This document shows positions 1 through 12,795 of a stretch of 64,000 nt of DNA, one piece after another. The position numbers were made by a program, and so were the translations under genes. Position 1 is the first letter of the stretch, and each line of letters starts with the position of its first letter. Origin of the DNA: Cladopsammia gracilis (Eukaryota > Cnidaria > Anthozoa > Scleractinia > Dendrophylliidae). The stretch spans positions 352,501 through 416,500 of the forward strand of contig JAJGOT010000275.1 in NCBI GenBank assembly GCA_022457155.1, in the 5' to 3' direction. Under the pieces are notes generated by a model. The model saw only the letters and a list, made by a program, of their open reading frames with translations. It had not been told where the DNA came from and ran no database searches.

Positions 1-564
1 AGGAAGTATGTCCAGCGGTGTTTTAATCCAAATGTGAACGCTGCGTAGCAAGCCTGGGGCTGCGACAAGGCAAACTCTGCCAGTTTTGTCACTTGTCCCA
101 CCCATTCTTCGACTTTACCGTTGACATACTGCTCAAGATAGGATCTGGACCCGAGCGCGGCACCCAGGTGCTTCCTTCCTTCTGTAGTGATGCTGATTTC
201 TGTTTCTTCAAAGATGCTCCTAGCGGTCTCCTCCTTATCGGGTTTTACGACAAGCCAACATTTTCCAGCATTAGGATAGTAACCCAAATCCGGTCCAGCC
301 ACAATCAACTCGTCCCACCACACCCTTATGTCCTGTAACGAACCACATCCTGTCGCATCATCTGCAAACCAGCATTGTTTGGCTTGACTCACTGATTGTA
401 AACGAGAGATGAGCGGCTGTAGGCTGAGGGCATACATGCACATTGCTAAAGGATCGCCTTGCTTAGTGCCCTCCGCAGAAATAAGCTCTTTACCTCCGGT
501 TACAAATAGTCGTGCTGGTGCTCGATAAGTATTGATTGCAAATGTAGCTAATACTGGACAAAGA
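1..564 (-). mobile_element. Non-LTR retrotransposon RT fragment (R4/Dong-like), cut by window edge
   Basis: Read on the minus strand, this stretch is an uninterrupted reverse-transcriptase frame. It contains the finger/palm motif [11 protein letters not shown] and the catalytic motif WFADDATG, where FADD replaces the usual YADD. The frame begins exactly where a (TAA)n tract ends at 565, so the copy is 5'-truncated, and it runs off the start of the window. RT of this kind copies element RNA at a nicked chromosomal target. The neighbouring pieces at 1154-2258 and 13558-14168 carry a C-terminal endonuclease-like domain and are bounded by the same microsatellite, so I infer one family of TAA-targeting elements with a restriction-like endonuclease. 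The clade assignment is inference; RT identity is certain. Confidence 0.8.

Positions 565-622
<58 letters not shown>
565..622. repeat. (TAA)n microsatellite
   Basis: An uninterrupted AAT/TAA trinucleotide tract. It lies at the 5' junction of the RT fragment at 1-564, and similar tracts flank the related copies at about 1109-1153, 13501-13557 and 14168-14226. Confidence 0.95.
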
Positions 623-623
<1 letters not shown>

Positions 624-682
624 GAGACATTTATATGCTTAGATTATAGTTTTTAAATTTGTAGATATAAGGTTTCAGTAAC

Positions 683-722
<40 letters not shown>

Positions 723-1107
723 GTTTCGCTCTTGCGCACAGGTTACGCTTTGCGCCCTGTGTTGCTTTATAACACTGTGCATACAGATAGTTTTACTGCA
801 ATAATAATAATAATAATAATTATTATTATTTTTTAAATTTAATGGTAACAATAATACTTTATTAACAAATTTCTTAAAAATCGATTAAGCCTTAACATCA
901 ATCTTATGTACACTTGCAGGAAAAAGCTATAAAGTTCATTCATATAAATTTTCATTTCATAACGCTTGACAAGTTCAAGCAAATAGATATTCAAAAATAT
1001 ATAATTTAAAAAACTAATGAAGTAAAACAAATACAAAATATTAACTATACGTAATTAAAATATATTTATATACTTATGGATTGAAAAACGTACTCAACTC
1101 TTTTCAC

Positions 1108-1108
<1 letters not shown>
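623..1108. other. AT-rich non-coding stretch with microsatellites and a retroelement-like 3' tail
   Basis: It holds a (TTTA)n tract at about 683-722 and short ATT runs near 800-830. On the minus strand an AATAAA-like signal around 850-865 is followed by ATT repeats, as in the 3' tails of the neighbouring elements. No credible gene is present. Confidence 0.5.
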
Positions 1109-1153
<45 letters not shown>

Positions 1154-1158
<5 letters not shown>

Positions 1159-2258
1159 AACTTTATTCACAACTTAAAAAAATATCTTAATTACAAAAAA
1201 TAAAAATAGAAATAATTGATAATAAAATTCAAAATTCTGTAAAATTACAAATTCCATGATGCAGAGATATTAAAATTATACAATCGAATTATACTAATGA
1301 CGGCTAAACCAGTGCCAATAAAACGCCCTGAGTATAAAAGCATATAAACCGTGTATTTCAAATATCCGCAGTAGCTACATTTATTGTACAGTCTAAGGAT
1401 TGCTCTATCTTGCTACGAAACGGCGTTCGCGAACCTCTAACGCATGCATGTACCGATCTTAAGAGTTCAAACGAAATCTGTGTCCTGAGCCAAGTGATTA
1501 CAATATGATAAGGCTCAGTATCTTTCTGAGCTATCTTGTCTGCGAGATGCTTTAAAAACCGCTGACACTCCTTTCCCATTCCGCCATTGGTTCCAAACAC
1601 TAAAGGTGTAAACGAACCTATTTCTACATCTAACACCCGCTGCTGGTACTTGCGCTTCTTCTCCTCTTTTTGCTCCTTGAACACTTCCGATGTTGGCTTG
1701 CTCTGGTAATAACTGGAGTTGACGTGCGTAACTCTGACATCAAAAAATGCCGTAACTCCTCTTGCCCAGAACCCTCCCGCTTTGATGTCCAACCTTGCCT
1801 CAGAACTTGTAACAGCGCTCCTCAAATGAAAACGCTCGTTGTCCAGGGGTTGAAGGCGTGGTTCGATTTCGACATTATTGCAGATCTTATCGACGAATGT
1901 CGTTAACAAGTTCCGTACACCATCATGTCTCTGCGCTACAAACCCCCCCTTTTTACAAGAGAGGGCGTTACCAACGGTGAATTTATCCCCACACACACAA
2001 TGACTTGGTAGATCGACTAAGGGCAAGTCATGACGCAAGCGTAGCGAGTCTCTGAACTCTTGCTTGTTCAGGGCTAAACTCTGGTATGCGAGGGGTATCG
2101 CATTCAGCCAAGAACTTGCGCCCTTGTCTCTCGATTGATTAACCAGTCGCAGCAGGTCTGGGGAGAGGCTTGAATCAATGCTATCCATTTTCTCTTTAGC
2201 ACTTGCTCCCTTGAGTGATTGTTCATGCCTCTTTAGCTCCTCCATAGATCTTTCTTTT
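1154..2258 (-). mobile_element. 5'-truncated R4/Dong-like element: C-terminal endonuclease-type domain and 3' UTR
   Basis: The minus-strand frame at 2245-1358 (295 codons) starts next to a short TAATAATAA stub at the 5' junction and ends before an approximately 200-bp 3' UTR that runs into a (TAA)n tail at 1109-1153. The protein carries a Cys/His cluster (CVCG, then SCKKGG, then QRHDGVRN) followed by an acidic block (ARLDIKAG, then FFDVRVTH). This resembles the zinc knuckle plus restriction-like endonuclease that follows RT in R2/R4-type retrotransposons, which nicks the target. No RT remains upstream. The same C-terminal block recurs at 13605-13886 (shared FTPL.F...GGMGKEC and RGSR motifs). 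The domain identity is inferred from motif order, not from a search. Confidence 0.65.
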
Positions 2259-3078
2259 TAATAATAACAAGACGCTGTGGGAGCGTATACTTGGGCGTCG
2301 TTGTATTAGGCATATTGGAAAATAATTGTCTTGGGAATCTGCATGCACGTTATTTCACGGTTTGATGATAGGGAGTATTCGGATAGTGTGAGCAGTCTAA
2401 CAAAGAGGCGCGTTAACCGTCTAAAACAAGAAGACATAGTACACTTAGCGTGCGAGATCGCACGCAAATTATTAAAAAAGCGTGTCCTCTGTGACAAAAG
2501 ACGAATACATACTGAAAAATACAAATCGAGGCCTACGTTGTACTTACCGTTGAAAAAAAGGCCGTATGTAAGAGTTTCCCGATGGTTGTTATTGGTTTTA
2601 GCTAAATCTTGTAACTAGCTGGTCTGTGTTTCCGACACTTTTGAAGTGAATGCAAATGTAGCCTCAAAGTGGCCTTTCGAAGCCATGATGTAATTGCCTG
2701 GTCCGGACCCGAGGTCAAAACAACTTTTCCAATTGAAAGTTTTGCTGGAAGTATTCCCGCCGTTATTATAATAAAGTTTGAATGAAACTTACAAATTTAA
2801 TCAAAGTTAACGACAGAAGTGATAATTTAGGAGGAGAGAAACAAATTTAGCCCTTTGAAATATATTTTTTCAGTTAAGGTAAAAATGTTGCAATTTGCAT
2901 AATGTGAAAGTAATTTGAAACCTTTCCAGTAACGCATAACGCAGCTGTTTCATAAAACATCGATCTCGCAATCAGACACACGAAAATATATCCAGTTTTT
3001 ATTCCTCTGTATCCGAAACACAGAAAAGAAAATTAAATGAAAAAGTGATCGCTTTAAGGTTATTTTCGCCCGAGAAAC

Positions 3079-3294
3079 GGTAATAGGTCCATGATAACCG
3101 TCACGTCACCAAATGAAGAAACCATAACGAGGGAAAATGTTTCTTAGACCTAACGAGGGAAAACCTAACGATTGAAAACGTATTTTAAAATAGCTTTTCC
3201 ATCGTTAGGTTTTCCCTCGTTAGGTCTAAGAAACATTTTCCCTCGCTATGGTTTCTTCATTTGGTGACGTGACGGTTATCATGGACCTATTACC
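3079..3294. mobile_element. Palindromic MITE with 8-bp target duplication
   Basis: An almost perfect foldback of 216 bp whose ends are GGTAATAGG and CCTATTACC. It is flanked on both sides by CGAGAAAC (3071-3078 and 3295-3302). The equivalent site in copy 2 (near 31297) lacks it, which confirms insertion. An 8-bp duplication fits hAT-type or related transposases. It has no coding capacity. Confidence 0.88.
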
Positions 3295-3599
3295 CGAGAA
3301 ACATTCACTAGCGGAAGCGAAACTCGTAAGAAACGTATCGCAAGACACCGCGTGCATTGTTTACATCTTCTCTCGGCGGTGAATTTTTGCACCCAATGTT
3401 TCAGTTGGCTGTTCTGTTCCTTCAACTTCACGAAATAAAAATTAATGAAAGGCAAACAACCGAAAGAAGTCAAATTGATTGGGATTCTTTCTTCCTTCGC
3501 TGTCCACTGTTCACTTCTTATTAAATAAGGGCTATGTATGTATTCGTCTAAATTATCTTCCACAGGACGAAATAACGGAATTAATTTGTTCTAAAGCCA

Positions 3600-4050
3600 A
3601 CTTAAAGATTAACATTTGAGGTATTTAATGAATCTTTAGGTGTTGTACAAAAGACCTGAAATGAACCTTTAATTGAACTTTCAGGGACATATTAAAGTCT
3701 TCTTATGAAGCATTTCATGTAAGCTTTAATTTAAGATTAAAGACAATCGAAAGGTTCATTTCATAAACTTTTGAGATATCCCCTAAATTGTCTTAAAGTC
3801 ACCTTTAATTGACCTTTAATTGACCTTTAATTTAACCTAAATGTAGATTTATTTAAAGTCACCTTTAATTCACCTTTAATTGGACCTAAATGTTTGGTAG
3901 ATGTCTTTTAGGTCACCTTTAATTTAACTTTAATGTTTGGTGGTTTTCTTTAGTCACCTTTAATTTTCATTTAATTGTGCTTTTGGTAGTCACATTAAAA
4001 GTTATCTTTAATTCACCTTTATTTTCGGTTTAATATTTGATCTAGAGCCA
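3600..4050. repeat. Left subterminal repeats of the CACTA-like element
   Basis: Repeated ACCTTTAATT-type motifs, mostly in one orientation, are packed within about 500 bp of the left end. In CACTA elements such subterminal motifs are transposase-binding sites; that role here is inferred. Confidence 0.7.
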
Positions 4051-5831
4051 TTTTATTGATAATTACATTTGTAATTTTAAATTAAGGCCTGCTTCAGAGC
4101 AAACAAAGAAGATGAAAGTTGTATCCTTTCGAATTCTGGTTTACATTCTGTTTCTGTACTTTTTACCCCAAGGACAGTGACAATCAGTTATGGTCATGAT
4201 TGTTTTGCATGAGACAAGAAGTGTTGTTAAACCAGGATGATGTAAAAATCAGTGTATTTCTTACTTTAAATTCAACAAATAACAGAAATCAGATAATTTA
4301 CAGTGAACCAAGCAAATACATGTAGAGCCAATAGTTCAAGCCCCAAATATTACAAATATCTATGTACATTAATACATGTGATAGGGCTTATGCATGATGA
4401 CATCAGACTAGCTGATTTCACCCCTAAGCCTCCCTTTCAAAGTGAAAACATGCAGAAATCTCATGAATGTATTCTCAAAGGAGCAAATCCAAAAATAATA
4501 CCCACTCAAAAACAACACGCAGTTGGCAAAAGTTTGCAAAGAATTTCTAACAAATGAGGCTTGGTGGTGAATTTTGACCTGGTGACATCATCATCATGCA
4601 TAAGGCCTATCATTGTGTTGTTGATCTTGTCTTCTTTGCCCATCCAAGGAACATTACTGGTCTGTGTTGTTGATACACTGATACAAAATGTCAGCATAAT
4701 GCATATCAAGCTTGATAGACCCAACCTCAAGCTTTTTATGAAAGATAATTATTTCAATCTACTGGTATATGTTGCCATTTGTTTTTGATCCTAAAAAAAA
4801 GCTAATAATACCACAACTAATTTTGGTGTTTGTAGTATCATATTATTCTTACATTGCTTACATGAACCAGATTTCACTAAATCATCATTCAGATCAGGTG
4901 TACTATAATAATGACAACAAACAAGACATTCTCTGGATTTCAGTAAACCTAGCCAAAACTACTAATAGTACTGTATTCGTTTACAGTCAAAACAAGTCAA
5001 GTGCTCCTGCATAGACTGAGTGAATGAATGAATTTATTATTGCAATATTTGATTTCATTACTCAATTCAATAATCCGCTCTTCAAATGAAGAATGCAAAA
5101 TTCAAAAGCAGTTTCACATGCACTTGTCATGTGAGAATTTTATAAGGTAGGTTTCCCGATATTTACATAAAATGTACACCAGCCAAGGGTCTTTGTATTT
5201 TTCTTTTCGTTTTGTTTTGCCAATTACTTTTTAACCTTCTCAGAATACCAAAGAGCCTTTTCTGTGTTTTAACATTCTGAAGGAAATTTTAAAAAGCTGG
5301 TATCAGAACTTAGAAGAAAGAACAAAACAAATTGCAAATATGGTTGTTTGAATTAATTTTTGCATTCTTCAACTGTAGAGCAGATTATTGAAACAAGTAA
5401 TGAAATCAAATAAATATTGCAATAATGAATTCATTAATTCACTTTTGCAAACATAAATTGGAGGATTTGTTGAATTTTTAAACACGAAGTTCTGGTACGT
5501 ATAAAAGGAGCCTGACCTCGCCATTCTCACCTCCAGTCATCAATCAACCACTGAAGAATTAACACCTGGCAAAAAACATGCATCATTACTAAGACCATTG
5601 CTAAAACAATCTGGAAAAATTTTATGAAAGTTATATGGGAAGTCTTTATGAACTTTTATTTCTTTTTTTACTTAGGTAAAATCTTGGTTTAATTAGATTT
5701 TTGAAGCAAATTATATTTAAAGGATGCACAAGTTAACCACGTTTTGTGACTGAAGGATGCGAAATGGGGGAGGAGCTAAGCCTTTTATACCAGAACTTCA
5801 TGTTAAAAGCATTAGAAAACTTGGCAGTGGG

Positions 5832-6115
5832 TTAACGAACAGCCCATTCTTGAAATCCATCAGGGGGCTGTCGTTCTGACAATTCAGGAGCTACGATTCT
5901 TTCTAGTGCCCCCTTAGTCAATGATTTCCAGTAATATTTATCAAGCCTCTTCTTCATTCTCCTCAACCACGTACTTTCCCAGCCAGGTCTCCGTACTTTA
6001 TATCCAGTATACACTATCTTCACTGCTCATGGCATCTATCACCAGCACCTCAGCTACTTTCCCTTTTTCATGTACATCTGCCCATGGAACCATTTCAAGG
6101 GCAGTCAGTCCGTCT
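5832..6115 (-). pseudogene. Coding remnant, basic C-terminal-like domain
   Basis: Two overlapping minus-strand frames read as conventional protein: an upstream piece with VPWADVHEKGKVAEVLVIDAM, then after an apparent single-base shift a piece with GYKVRRPGWESTWLRR and LDKYYWKSLTKG, ending in a stop at 5832. I do not recognise the domain. It is on the same strand as the two other coding remnants in this transposon and may be a downstream exon of the same decayed gene. Confidence 0.45.
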
Positions 6116-7305
6116 GGTCAATTTCTGAAAGTTAATAGTTGATTGCTTAGACACTAAAGCTTGATTTAAAATCAGATGTTTGGACAGGATGAACTGAGTC
6201 ATGTATATGAATTAAAATAAGAAACATGTAACACAGAAATACAGTTAATCTCTCTGGATGGGCACTCTCATAAGCAGACAGCAAATGTCCCATCTGGTCA
6301 TTTATTTCCAATTCAAATTCCTGAAGTAATAGAAAGCTTCATGTTAAAGCTAAGTAATGTGCATATTTTTCCACAAGTAAGTTAAGAGTGGATAATTTAT
6401 GTTCAGGGCTGATAGCAGCACCCGGGTGCCAACTAACTTCTGTCTTTGGATGACAAGCAAATTATTGAGCTTATGCACATAGCATAACTGCTATATATAG
6501 TGTATAAGGCACCCTAGATGTATAGTTGGACTCCCTTTGATAACTCTTAGACCACAGCCTTGATGTTATAGCAAAATAGATAATTAAGTAACTATCCACC
6601 ACGAAAAAGCTTCTATATACAATGTAGGCAATCTGCAAAGGGCTTTTTATGATCACCCACTCAGACTCATTTCATGAGAACACAAACTGTTGGGAGGATG
6701 ATGTTTCATTAGCTGTTCCTTTGGATCTTTTGGAAGTTTTACTCATTCAAATGCAAGTTTAATCTTGTTTATTGATTGCTTATCATTAGTTATACTCACT
6801 CCTCATCTACAGCTGTAGGTTGAAGCCAGCAAAGTCCTCTTTTTTGGTCAATACCTTATACATTCATTTATTGTCCTCACTGATTTCTGAAAAAATATTA
6901 ATGGTTTACATGTAAATGTAATTTTTTAATGTGATTAAAAAATAATACCCCGCTCCCCACCAAGGTTCTGTTATATTAATTGAAACTTTTAACCCTCGGA
7001 GACATACAGGGATCCCTTCGGTAATCGAACATTTTCAAACTCACAAAAAAACATTCTGTCAATTGAACACAATGAAACGTTTGATTATCAAACAGACAGC
7101 AATCAAACTCAGTCGAACCATAATGGAACGTTCAATTACTGAACTCATGGCTGCTATATTGTTCTGGTTAGTCATCATTATTATTTGGATGTTGAACAGC
7201 AAAAATCCTTTCAGGATCTCACTACCCTACAAAAAATACCAGGCAGGACCCCCCCCCCCCCCCCTCCACATATAGATAAAAAATGTTGCAGTTGAAGTTT
7301 TCAGG

Positions 7306-7346
<41 letters not shown>

Positions 7347-7841
7347 GAACACAGTTTATGCTATAATAGTATAGCTACGCAGAAGGAACTAAAATAAATT
7401 AAGTTACAATAAAACCGCCGTTGCGGTAGCTTAATGAATAAATTATGCAAGCACTAATTTTCATCCACGCGCAAAAATATAAACGGTTTAAAAAATAATT
7501 CTATAAAAAAGCCAATTTTTCGTCGCACATCAAAATATTTGGGCTTTTTTCGTTGGAAAACTTTATTTTATTTCAATTTATCCACAGAAGAATGAAGAGG
7601 TCGCAATCAACTCAATTATTTTACCCTTGTGCGAGTCTGAATAATTTATGCACCGCGGCATAATTTTGCTCGCAAAAACCGTTAACTCATTTTTAAACTA
7701 AAAATACAAGAAGTCACTGTAAAATAATTATTCTACGGACCACTATATTCTCCTGCAAAGAATACATTATATCCATGCACGTGTGTAATTTATTTATACC
7801 GTGTTCAATTATTCTTCTACTTACTCTGCAATAGTCAATGT

Positions 7842-8102
7842 TCAACTGCAAATAGTCCTTGTTGCACGTCGAAGTCTTGCACGAGGATGACCTCGGGGAG
7901 GATTTTCTGGCTCGTTCAAGCGCCGTTCGATTCGCTGTAGTACTTCAGCTTGCGATTTATTCGCTTGATAGTGCTCCTGTCGGAGCTTTGCATTGTCCGC
8001 GGCAAGATCACGGTTACTCCTTATGAGCTCTTCCAGAAGAACAACACAATCATCCGACAAGCCCTCTCTTATTCTATCGATTTGTTCTTCCATAGTAAAC
8101 AA
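7842..8102 (-). pseudogene. Coiled-coil exon-like ORF in the CACTA-like element
   Basis: An 86-codon frame beginning [20 protein letters not shown], rich in heptad-like leucine and charged residues ([19 protein letters not shown]), then a basic tail. Composition is protein-like and unlike the AT-rich flanks. It could be an internal exon of the transposon's gene or a captured host exon. No function can be assigned. Confidence 0.4.
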
Positions 8103-8633
8103 AACCTCCTTAAATGTGAAAGAGTAAATTGCAACGCAGTAAAAAGCTAGTAGACGAAAGGTAGATGACGAAAGCTTGTGTGCTCAGAACGCGACCGTTA
8201 AAGCAAGAGGACTTTCGTAAAAGCGCGCGATTTTTTTATAAATCTGGCCCCCCGATGTTTTGCCTCGTACTGGGTTAGTGATTTATGTATGACACAATGA
8301 AATGTCCTGGCGTTACAAATTACTTAATTTAGTCCGAGATGATTGTATTACTTGAATGTCATACATAGCGTACTGACCTCGATCTTATCGCTGACCAGTA
8401 ATACAAAGCTGGTCTTCGAGAGTCGTCGAAGGCATGGTGAATTCTAAATTAATACTAGCTGACTTACAAGACTTCAACATTTGAGATTTGAAAGGTACGT
8501 TTGACTTTTTTTTACTATTCGGCAAGTATTTGCCAAGAAGGTAGCTTTACTCGTTGGATATTTTCAGGAATAACTGTACAATAAGACTTGTTAACTATAT
8601 TAAAGTTAAATTTGTCGTCCATGGAATGACAAT

Positions 8634-10020
8634 TCTGTACCATTTTGAGTGGCCACATGAAGTATCAGATTTAAAAATCATTTTGGCATTATAATTTTTT
8701 TGAGGTTTAGAATTGAGAGCTTTAGTTTTCTAGGCTTTTCATGTGAGATCTTAATGCTTGGTACAGTTTACGAGTGGCGGCATTTTGCCAGATCTTTGAG
8801 TCTCTGTACCATTTTGAGTGGCCACATGAAATATCGGATTTAAAAATGATTTTGTCTTTATAATTTTTTTGAGGTTTAGAATTGAGAGATTTAGTTTTCT
8901 AGGCTTTTCATGTGAGATCTTAATGCTTGGTACAGTTTACGAGTGGTGGCATTTTGCCAGATCTTTGAGTCTCTGTACCATTTTGAGTGGCCACATGAAA
9001 TATAGGATTATTTTACAAATGATTTTGGCTTTATAATTTTTTTTGAAGTTTAGAATTGAGAGCTTTAGTTTTCTAGGCTTTTCATGTGAGATCTTAATGC
9101 TTGGTACAGTTTACGAGTGGCGGCATTTTGCCAGATCTTTGAGTCTCTGTACCATTTTGAGTGGCCACATGAAATATCGGATTAACAAATGATTTTGGCT
9201 TTATAATTTTTTTTTGAAGTTTAGAATTGAGAGATTTAGTTTTCTAGGCTTTTCATGTGAGATCTTAATGCTTGGTACAGTTTACGAGTGGCGGCATTTT
9301 GCCAGATCTTTGAGTCTCTGTACCATTTTGAGTGGCCACATAAAATATCGGATTTAAAAATCATTTTGGCTTTATAAATTTTTTTGAGGTTTAGAATTGA
9401 AAGCTTTAGTTTTCTAGGCTTTTCATGTGAGATCTTAATGCTTGGTACAGTTTACGAGTGGCGGCATTTTGCCAGATCTTTGAGTCTCTGTACCATTTTG
9501 AGTGGCCACATGAAATATCGGATTTAAAAATGATTTTGTCTTTAAAATTTTTTTGAGGTTTAGAATTGAGAGATTTAGTTTTCTAGGCTTTTCATGTGAG
9601 ATCTTAATGCTTGGTACAGTTTACGAGTGGCGGCATTTTGCCAGATCTTTGAGTCTCTGTACCATTTTGAGTGGCCACATGAAATATAGGATTATTTTAC
9701 AAATGATTTTGGCTTTATAATTTTTTTTGAAGTTTAGAATTGAGAGCTTTAGTTTTCTAGGCTTTTCATGTGAGATCTTAATGCTTGGTACAGTTTACGA
9801 GTGGGGGCATTTTGCCAGATCTTTGAGTCTCTGTACCATTTTGAGTGGCCACATGAAATTTCAGATTTAAAAATGATTTTGGCTTTATGAATGTTTTTGA
9901 GGTTTAACATTGAGAGCTTTAGTTTTCTAGGCTTTTCATGTGAGATCTGAATGCTTCGTACAGTTTACGAGTGGGGGCATTTTGCCATATCTTTGGGTCT
10001 CTGTACCATTTTGAGTGGCC
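8634..10020. repeat. Tandem array of ~170-bp units (nine starts, eight full units)
   Basis: The phrase TCTGTACCATTTTGAGTGGC recurs at 8634, 8803, 8972, 9146, 9317, 9487, 9656, 9830 and 10000, giving periods of 169-174 bp. Units differ mainly in a short AT-rich window after the phrase. Two adjacent unit types (at 8803/8972 and again at 9487/9656) recur as a pair, so the array grew partly by multi-unit duplication. Confidence 0.95.
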
Positions 10021-11251
10021 ACTTGACATTAAAAATTAAAAGCAAGCCAGTGACATGATTTTGTTAAATGTTTGAGTTTCTGTGCCTTGTACAGATTAAA
10101 GAAATTAATGCCCTCTTGATACATGTATATTAGTGCTATAAATTGTTAACAATAAATAATTGTGATGTTGTTACTTTTAGGACAAATGTGACTCAAGCAA
10201 GAGAATCCACAGTTACTTGGCCACTTTACATCAGTAAAATCTAATGATTTGCAAGAAATGAATATTTATTTACAATGGACATTTCATGTGGAATGTATTT
10301 ATTAACTTTGCACAAGGCTGTTTGTTCTTCATATGAAAAATTATAAGGAGCTCAAAAGCTCCCAATTATGAAATCCAGGGTGGTCAGTTCAGTTTTTGCG
10401 AACAGTAAGGGCTGGTTATTTTTTACAAAGTTTAGACAGTGTTCAACAAAACTGTGGTCTAAACTGATCCTAATAGTTAAACGATGTTTACTGTAATCAG
10501 TGTCAAGAAATCATATGCAGCATAGACAAGAAAAATCATGATTATTTTTTTGTATTCTGTATTAAACCACTGTCTAATGCTGTGTTCACACCACTATCGA
10601 TACATGTTTATAGTAAACATATTTCAATGATAAATGTTAATATAACTGTTGACATTTGTTGTTTATTTTAAAACGCAATTCATGCCTGGTTCTAGAAAGA
10701 ACATATTTCGATCATGATTCCTGCAATGTTCCTTTTGATGTAAACACTTTTGTATAGTGAAACGTGTTTCATTCCCGATAAGGCTAAATGTGTTTTACCC
10801 TGGTGTGAACACAACATAAGTTAGACTTCATTTAAATAACCAGGTCCAGCACTGAATTGCTCTACAAATCTAGGTTAAAGATTAGGTAGAAAATTATAAT
10901 AGCCAGTGATGTTTCAATAAAAGGCATTTTTATAAATTAACAACAGTACATGGATTTAATGAAATAAGGAATCTAGGGCAGACGGCTACTTGAAATCTTA
11001 AGGAAACCCGTGTTAGTCAAGCCACCTTTTCAATTCCTAGCAATATTATTAGAGTTTCACATTTTGTGTATGTTTATTATACGAGTTCTGTATTACAAGG
11101 GGTCCATGAGGGAGTCAATCATAATGGTCCGAGTGCACTTTGACTAGCGATCATGCATCATGTCGGTTGGAAGTTCAACCAATTGAGACTGATGTTTATA
11201 AGTGTACATTCCTGATTATTGGTGACACCGCTATAAAATTATATGTTTTTG

Positions 11252-11274
11252 CCCCCCCCCCCCCCCCCCCCCCC
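11252..11274. repeat. Poly(C) homopolymer tract
   Basis: About 23 consecutive C residues. Length is likely to be variable and assembly-sensitive. Confidence 0.9.
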
Positions 11275-11339
11275 AGCTCAAGTTCAACCGAGGCAAATCT
11301 GGAAAAGATCCTTTGAACTGGCATAAACGAAGAAGGTCC

Positions 11340-11588
11340 GCCCACGTAGAACTTGTTTTTACAGATTTTAATGGGATTGCCATATAAACTAGTAGATTCC
11401 TCATGTGGTGTGTACCATTTCACGCATGTTTCAAATTCTGAATTGCGCGAAGTTACTTTAGATGTTCCACACTCATTCGCTGAAGCTTCTGAGTATCTTT
11501 TTCTTTGATGTCTTTCAAAGGTTGAACGTGATACGAGATCATCGCAATGAGGGCAATATAAATAACCATTTGCTTCATCGCGCTCCAT
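11340..11588 (-). pseudogene. Zinc-finger N-terminal exon, probable transposase remnant
   Basis: From an ATG at 11588 the frame reads MERDEANGYLYCPHCDDLVS and continues STFERHQRKRY, a CxxC...H type finger near the N-terminus. Similar short CxxC/H leaders occur at the start of animal CACTA-type transposases, so I infer this is the first coding exon of the element's decayed transposase. The reading frame stays open toward the poly(C) tract, but protein-like sequence fades after about 11340. No DDE domain follows. Confidence 0.5.
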
Positions 11589-11939
11589 GATGGAATGGTA
11601 AATCCGAGACTCGAAAATGGAAGCCACTCTTGCCTTTTTTGAATAGTGAGGAAAATTGAATATGCTGCATGCCAAAGTCTCTATTAAACGATTTGTAAGA
11701 ATTTGTAAAATAATTTCTTTGGCTCCCCAATTTCAGTTTTTTTTAAGGTAGCACTTCTACATTATCTCACATGTTAATGTAAACATAACAATCAATCCAG
11801 TATTACTCTAGCCTTTTCTCGTTGTCCTCCTGTCTAGAAAACAGTGCGTTGTATGTAGTTAACTTAATGTAGGTAATGTATTGTATTCAGCAAAACTGAA
11901 AATAAAGAAGTGTTGCACCAAAAAAAAAATCAAAAAAAA

Positions 11940-12255
11940 AAATCCGAGACGCCGAGACCCTTGTTTCAAAATCCGAGACCGAGACCGCAGCTACGTTACA
12001 AAATCCGAGCCCGAGACCCAATGCGGGAAAAAACCGAGCCCGAGACTTAGTGCCAAAAATATCCGATTCACCTATCAAACAACAAACAAGGATGAAGAAT
12101 GAGAATGCTTGACAAAAGTATCCGAGACTCCGAGACCTCGAGGAAAAAAATCCGAGACTCCGAGACAGAAAAAGCACCAGCCAAACGAGACTTTGAGACT
12201 TAAAACAAAAACTGCCGAGATTTCGAGACCGGACCAAAATTTTCCGAGACCCACG
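11940..12255. repeat. CCGAGAC direct-repeat cluster
   Basis: The heptamer CCGAGAC and close variants (TCCGAGACTCCGAGAC and similar) occur more than a dozen times with irregular A-rich spacers. It lies just inside the right subterminal region of the CACTA-like element, so it may be an additional protein-binding array; that role is inferred. Confidence 0.75.
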
Positions 12256-12439
12256 ATTCGCCACCCCTCATGATATCTCAGTACGATGAAATACCCGGCG
12301 GCAAATGCAAGTCGATGGTATTTGCTTTGATTTAAATTAAACCCGCCACTAAAAATTAATCAGCTTTACCTATAGTATATATATACGGCTCGCACTATCA
12401 GTTGTACTACCGCACCGAGCATTCTCCAGATTTAGACAC

Positions 12440-12795
12440 CTGAGGTTAAAGGTCCCTAAAGGTTAACAAAGAGCCATTAAAGATCAAGTTACCTTTACTA
12501 GCTTTAATGTTCTAATTAAAGATAACAAAGGATCAAGTTTAAATTTAACTTGACTTTAATCCCAAATTAAAGGCGTCAAAATCTTAGAGTTTATTTTCAT
12601 TATTTTGGATAAAGAAAAAGACCACTAAAAGGATGCCTAAAGATTGGTGTTCTTAAAGTTTAACATAAGGGTAATTAAAGATTCATTAAAGGTCGATTTA
12701 ACCTTTTGGAACTTTAATGTCACAATTAAAGGTAATTAAAGATCAAGTTAACCTTTTGGTTAGCTTTAATTTTTTCCTAATGACACCAAAATCTA
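12440..12795. repeat. Right subterminal repeats of the CACTA-like element
   Basis: AATTAAAGGT/AATTAAAGAT-type motifs, the reverse complement of those at 3600-4050, cluster next to the right end. The mirrored arrangement supports the assignment of the two termini to one element. Confidence 0.7.

Noticed and set aside
8634..10020. CRISPR-like array
   Set aside because: Whole 170-bp units repeat; there are no short repeats with unique spacers, and the context is eukaryotic.
11887..12264. 125-codon ORF rich in Ser/Arg/Leu
   Set aside because: It is a translation of the CCGAGAC repeat cluster.
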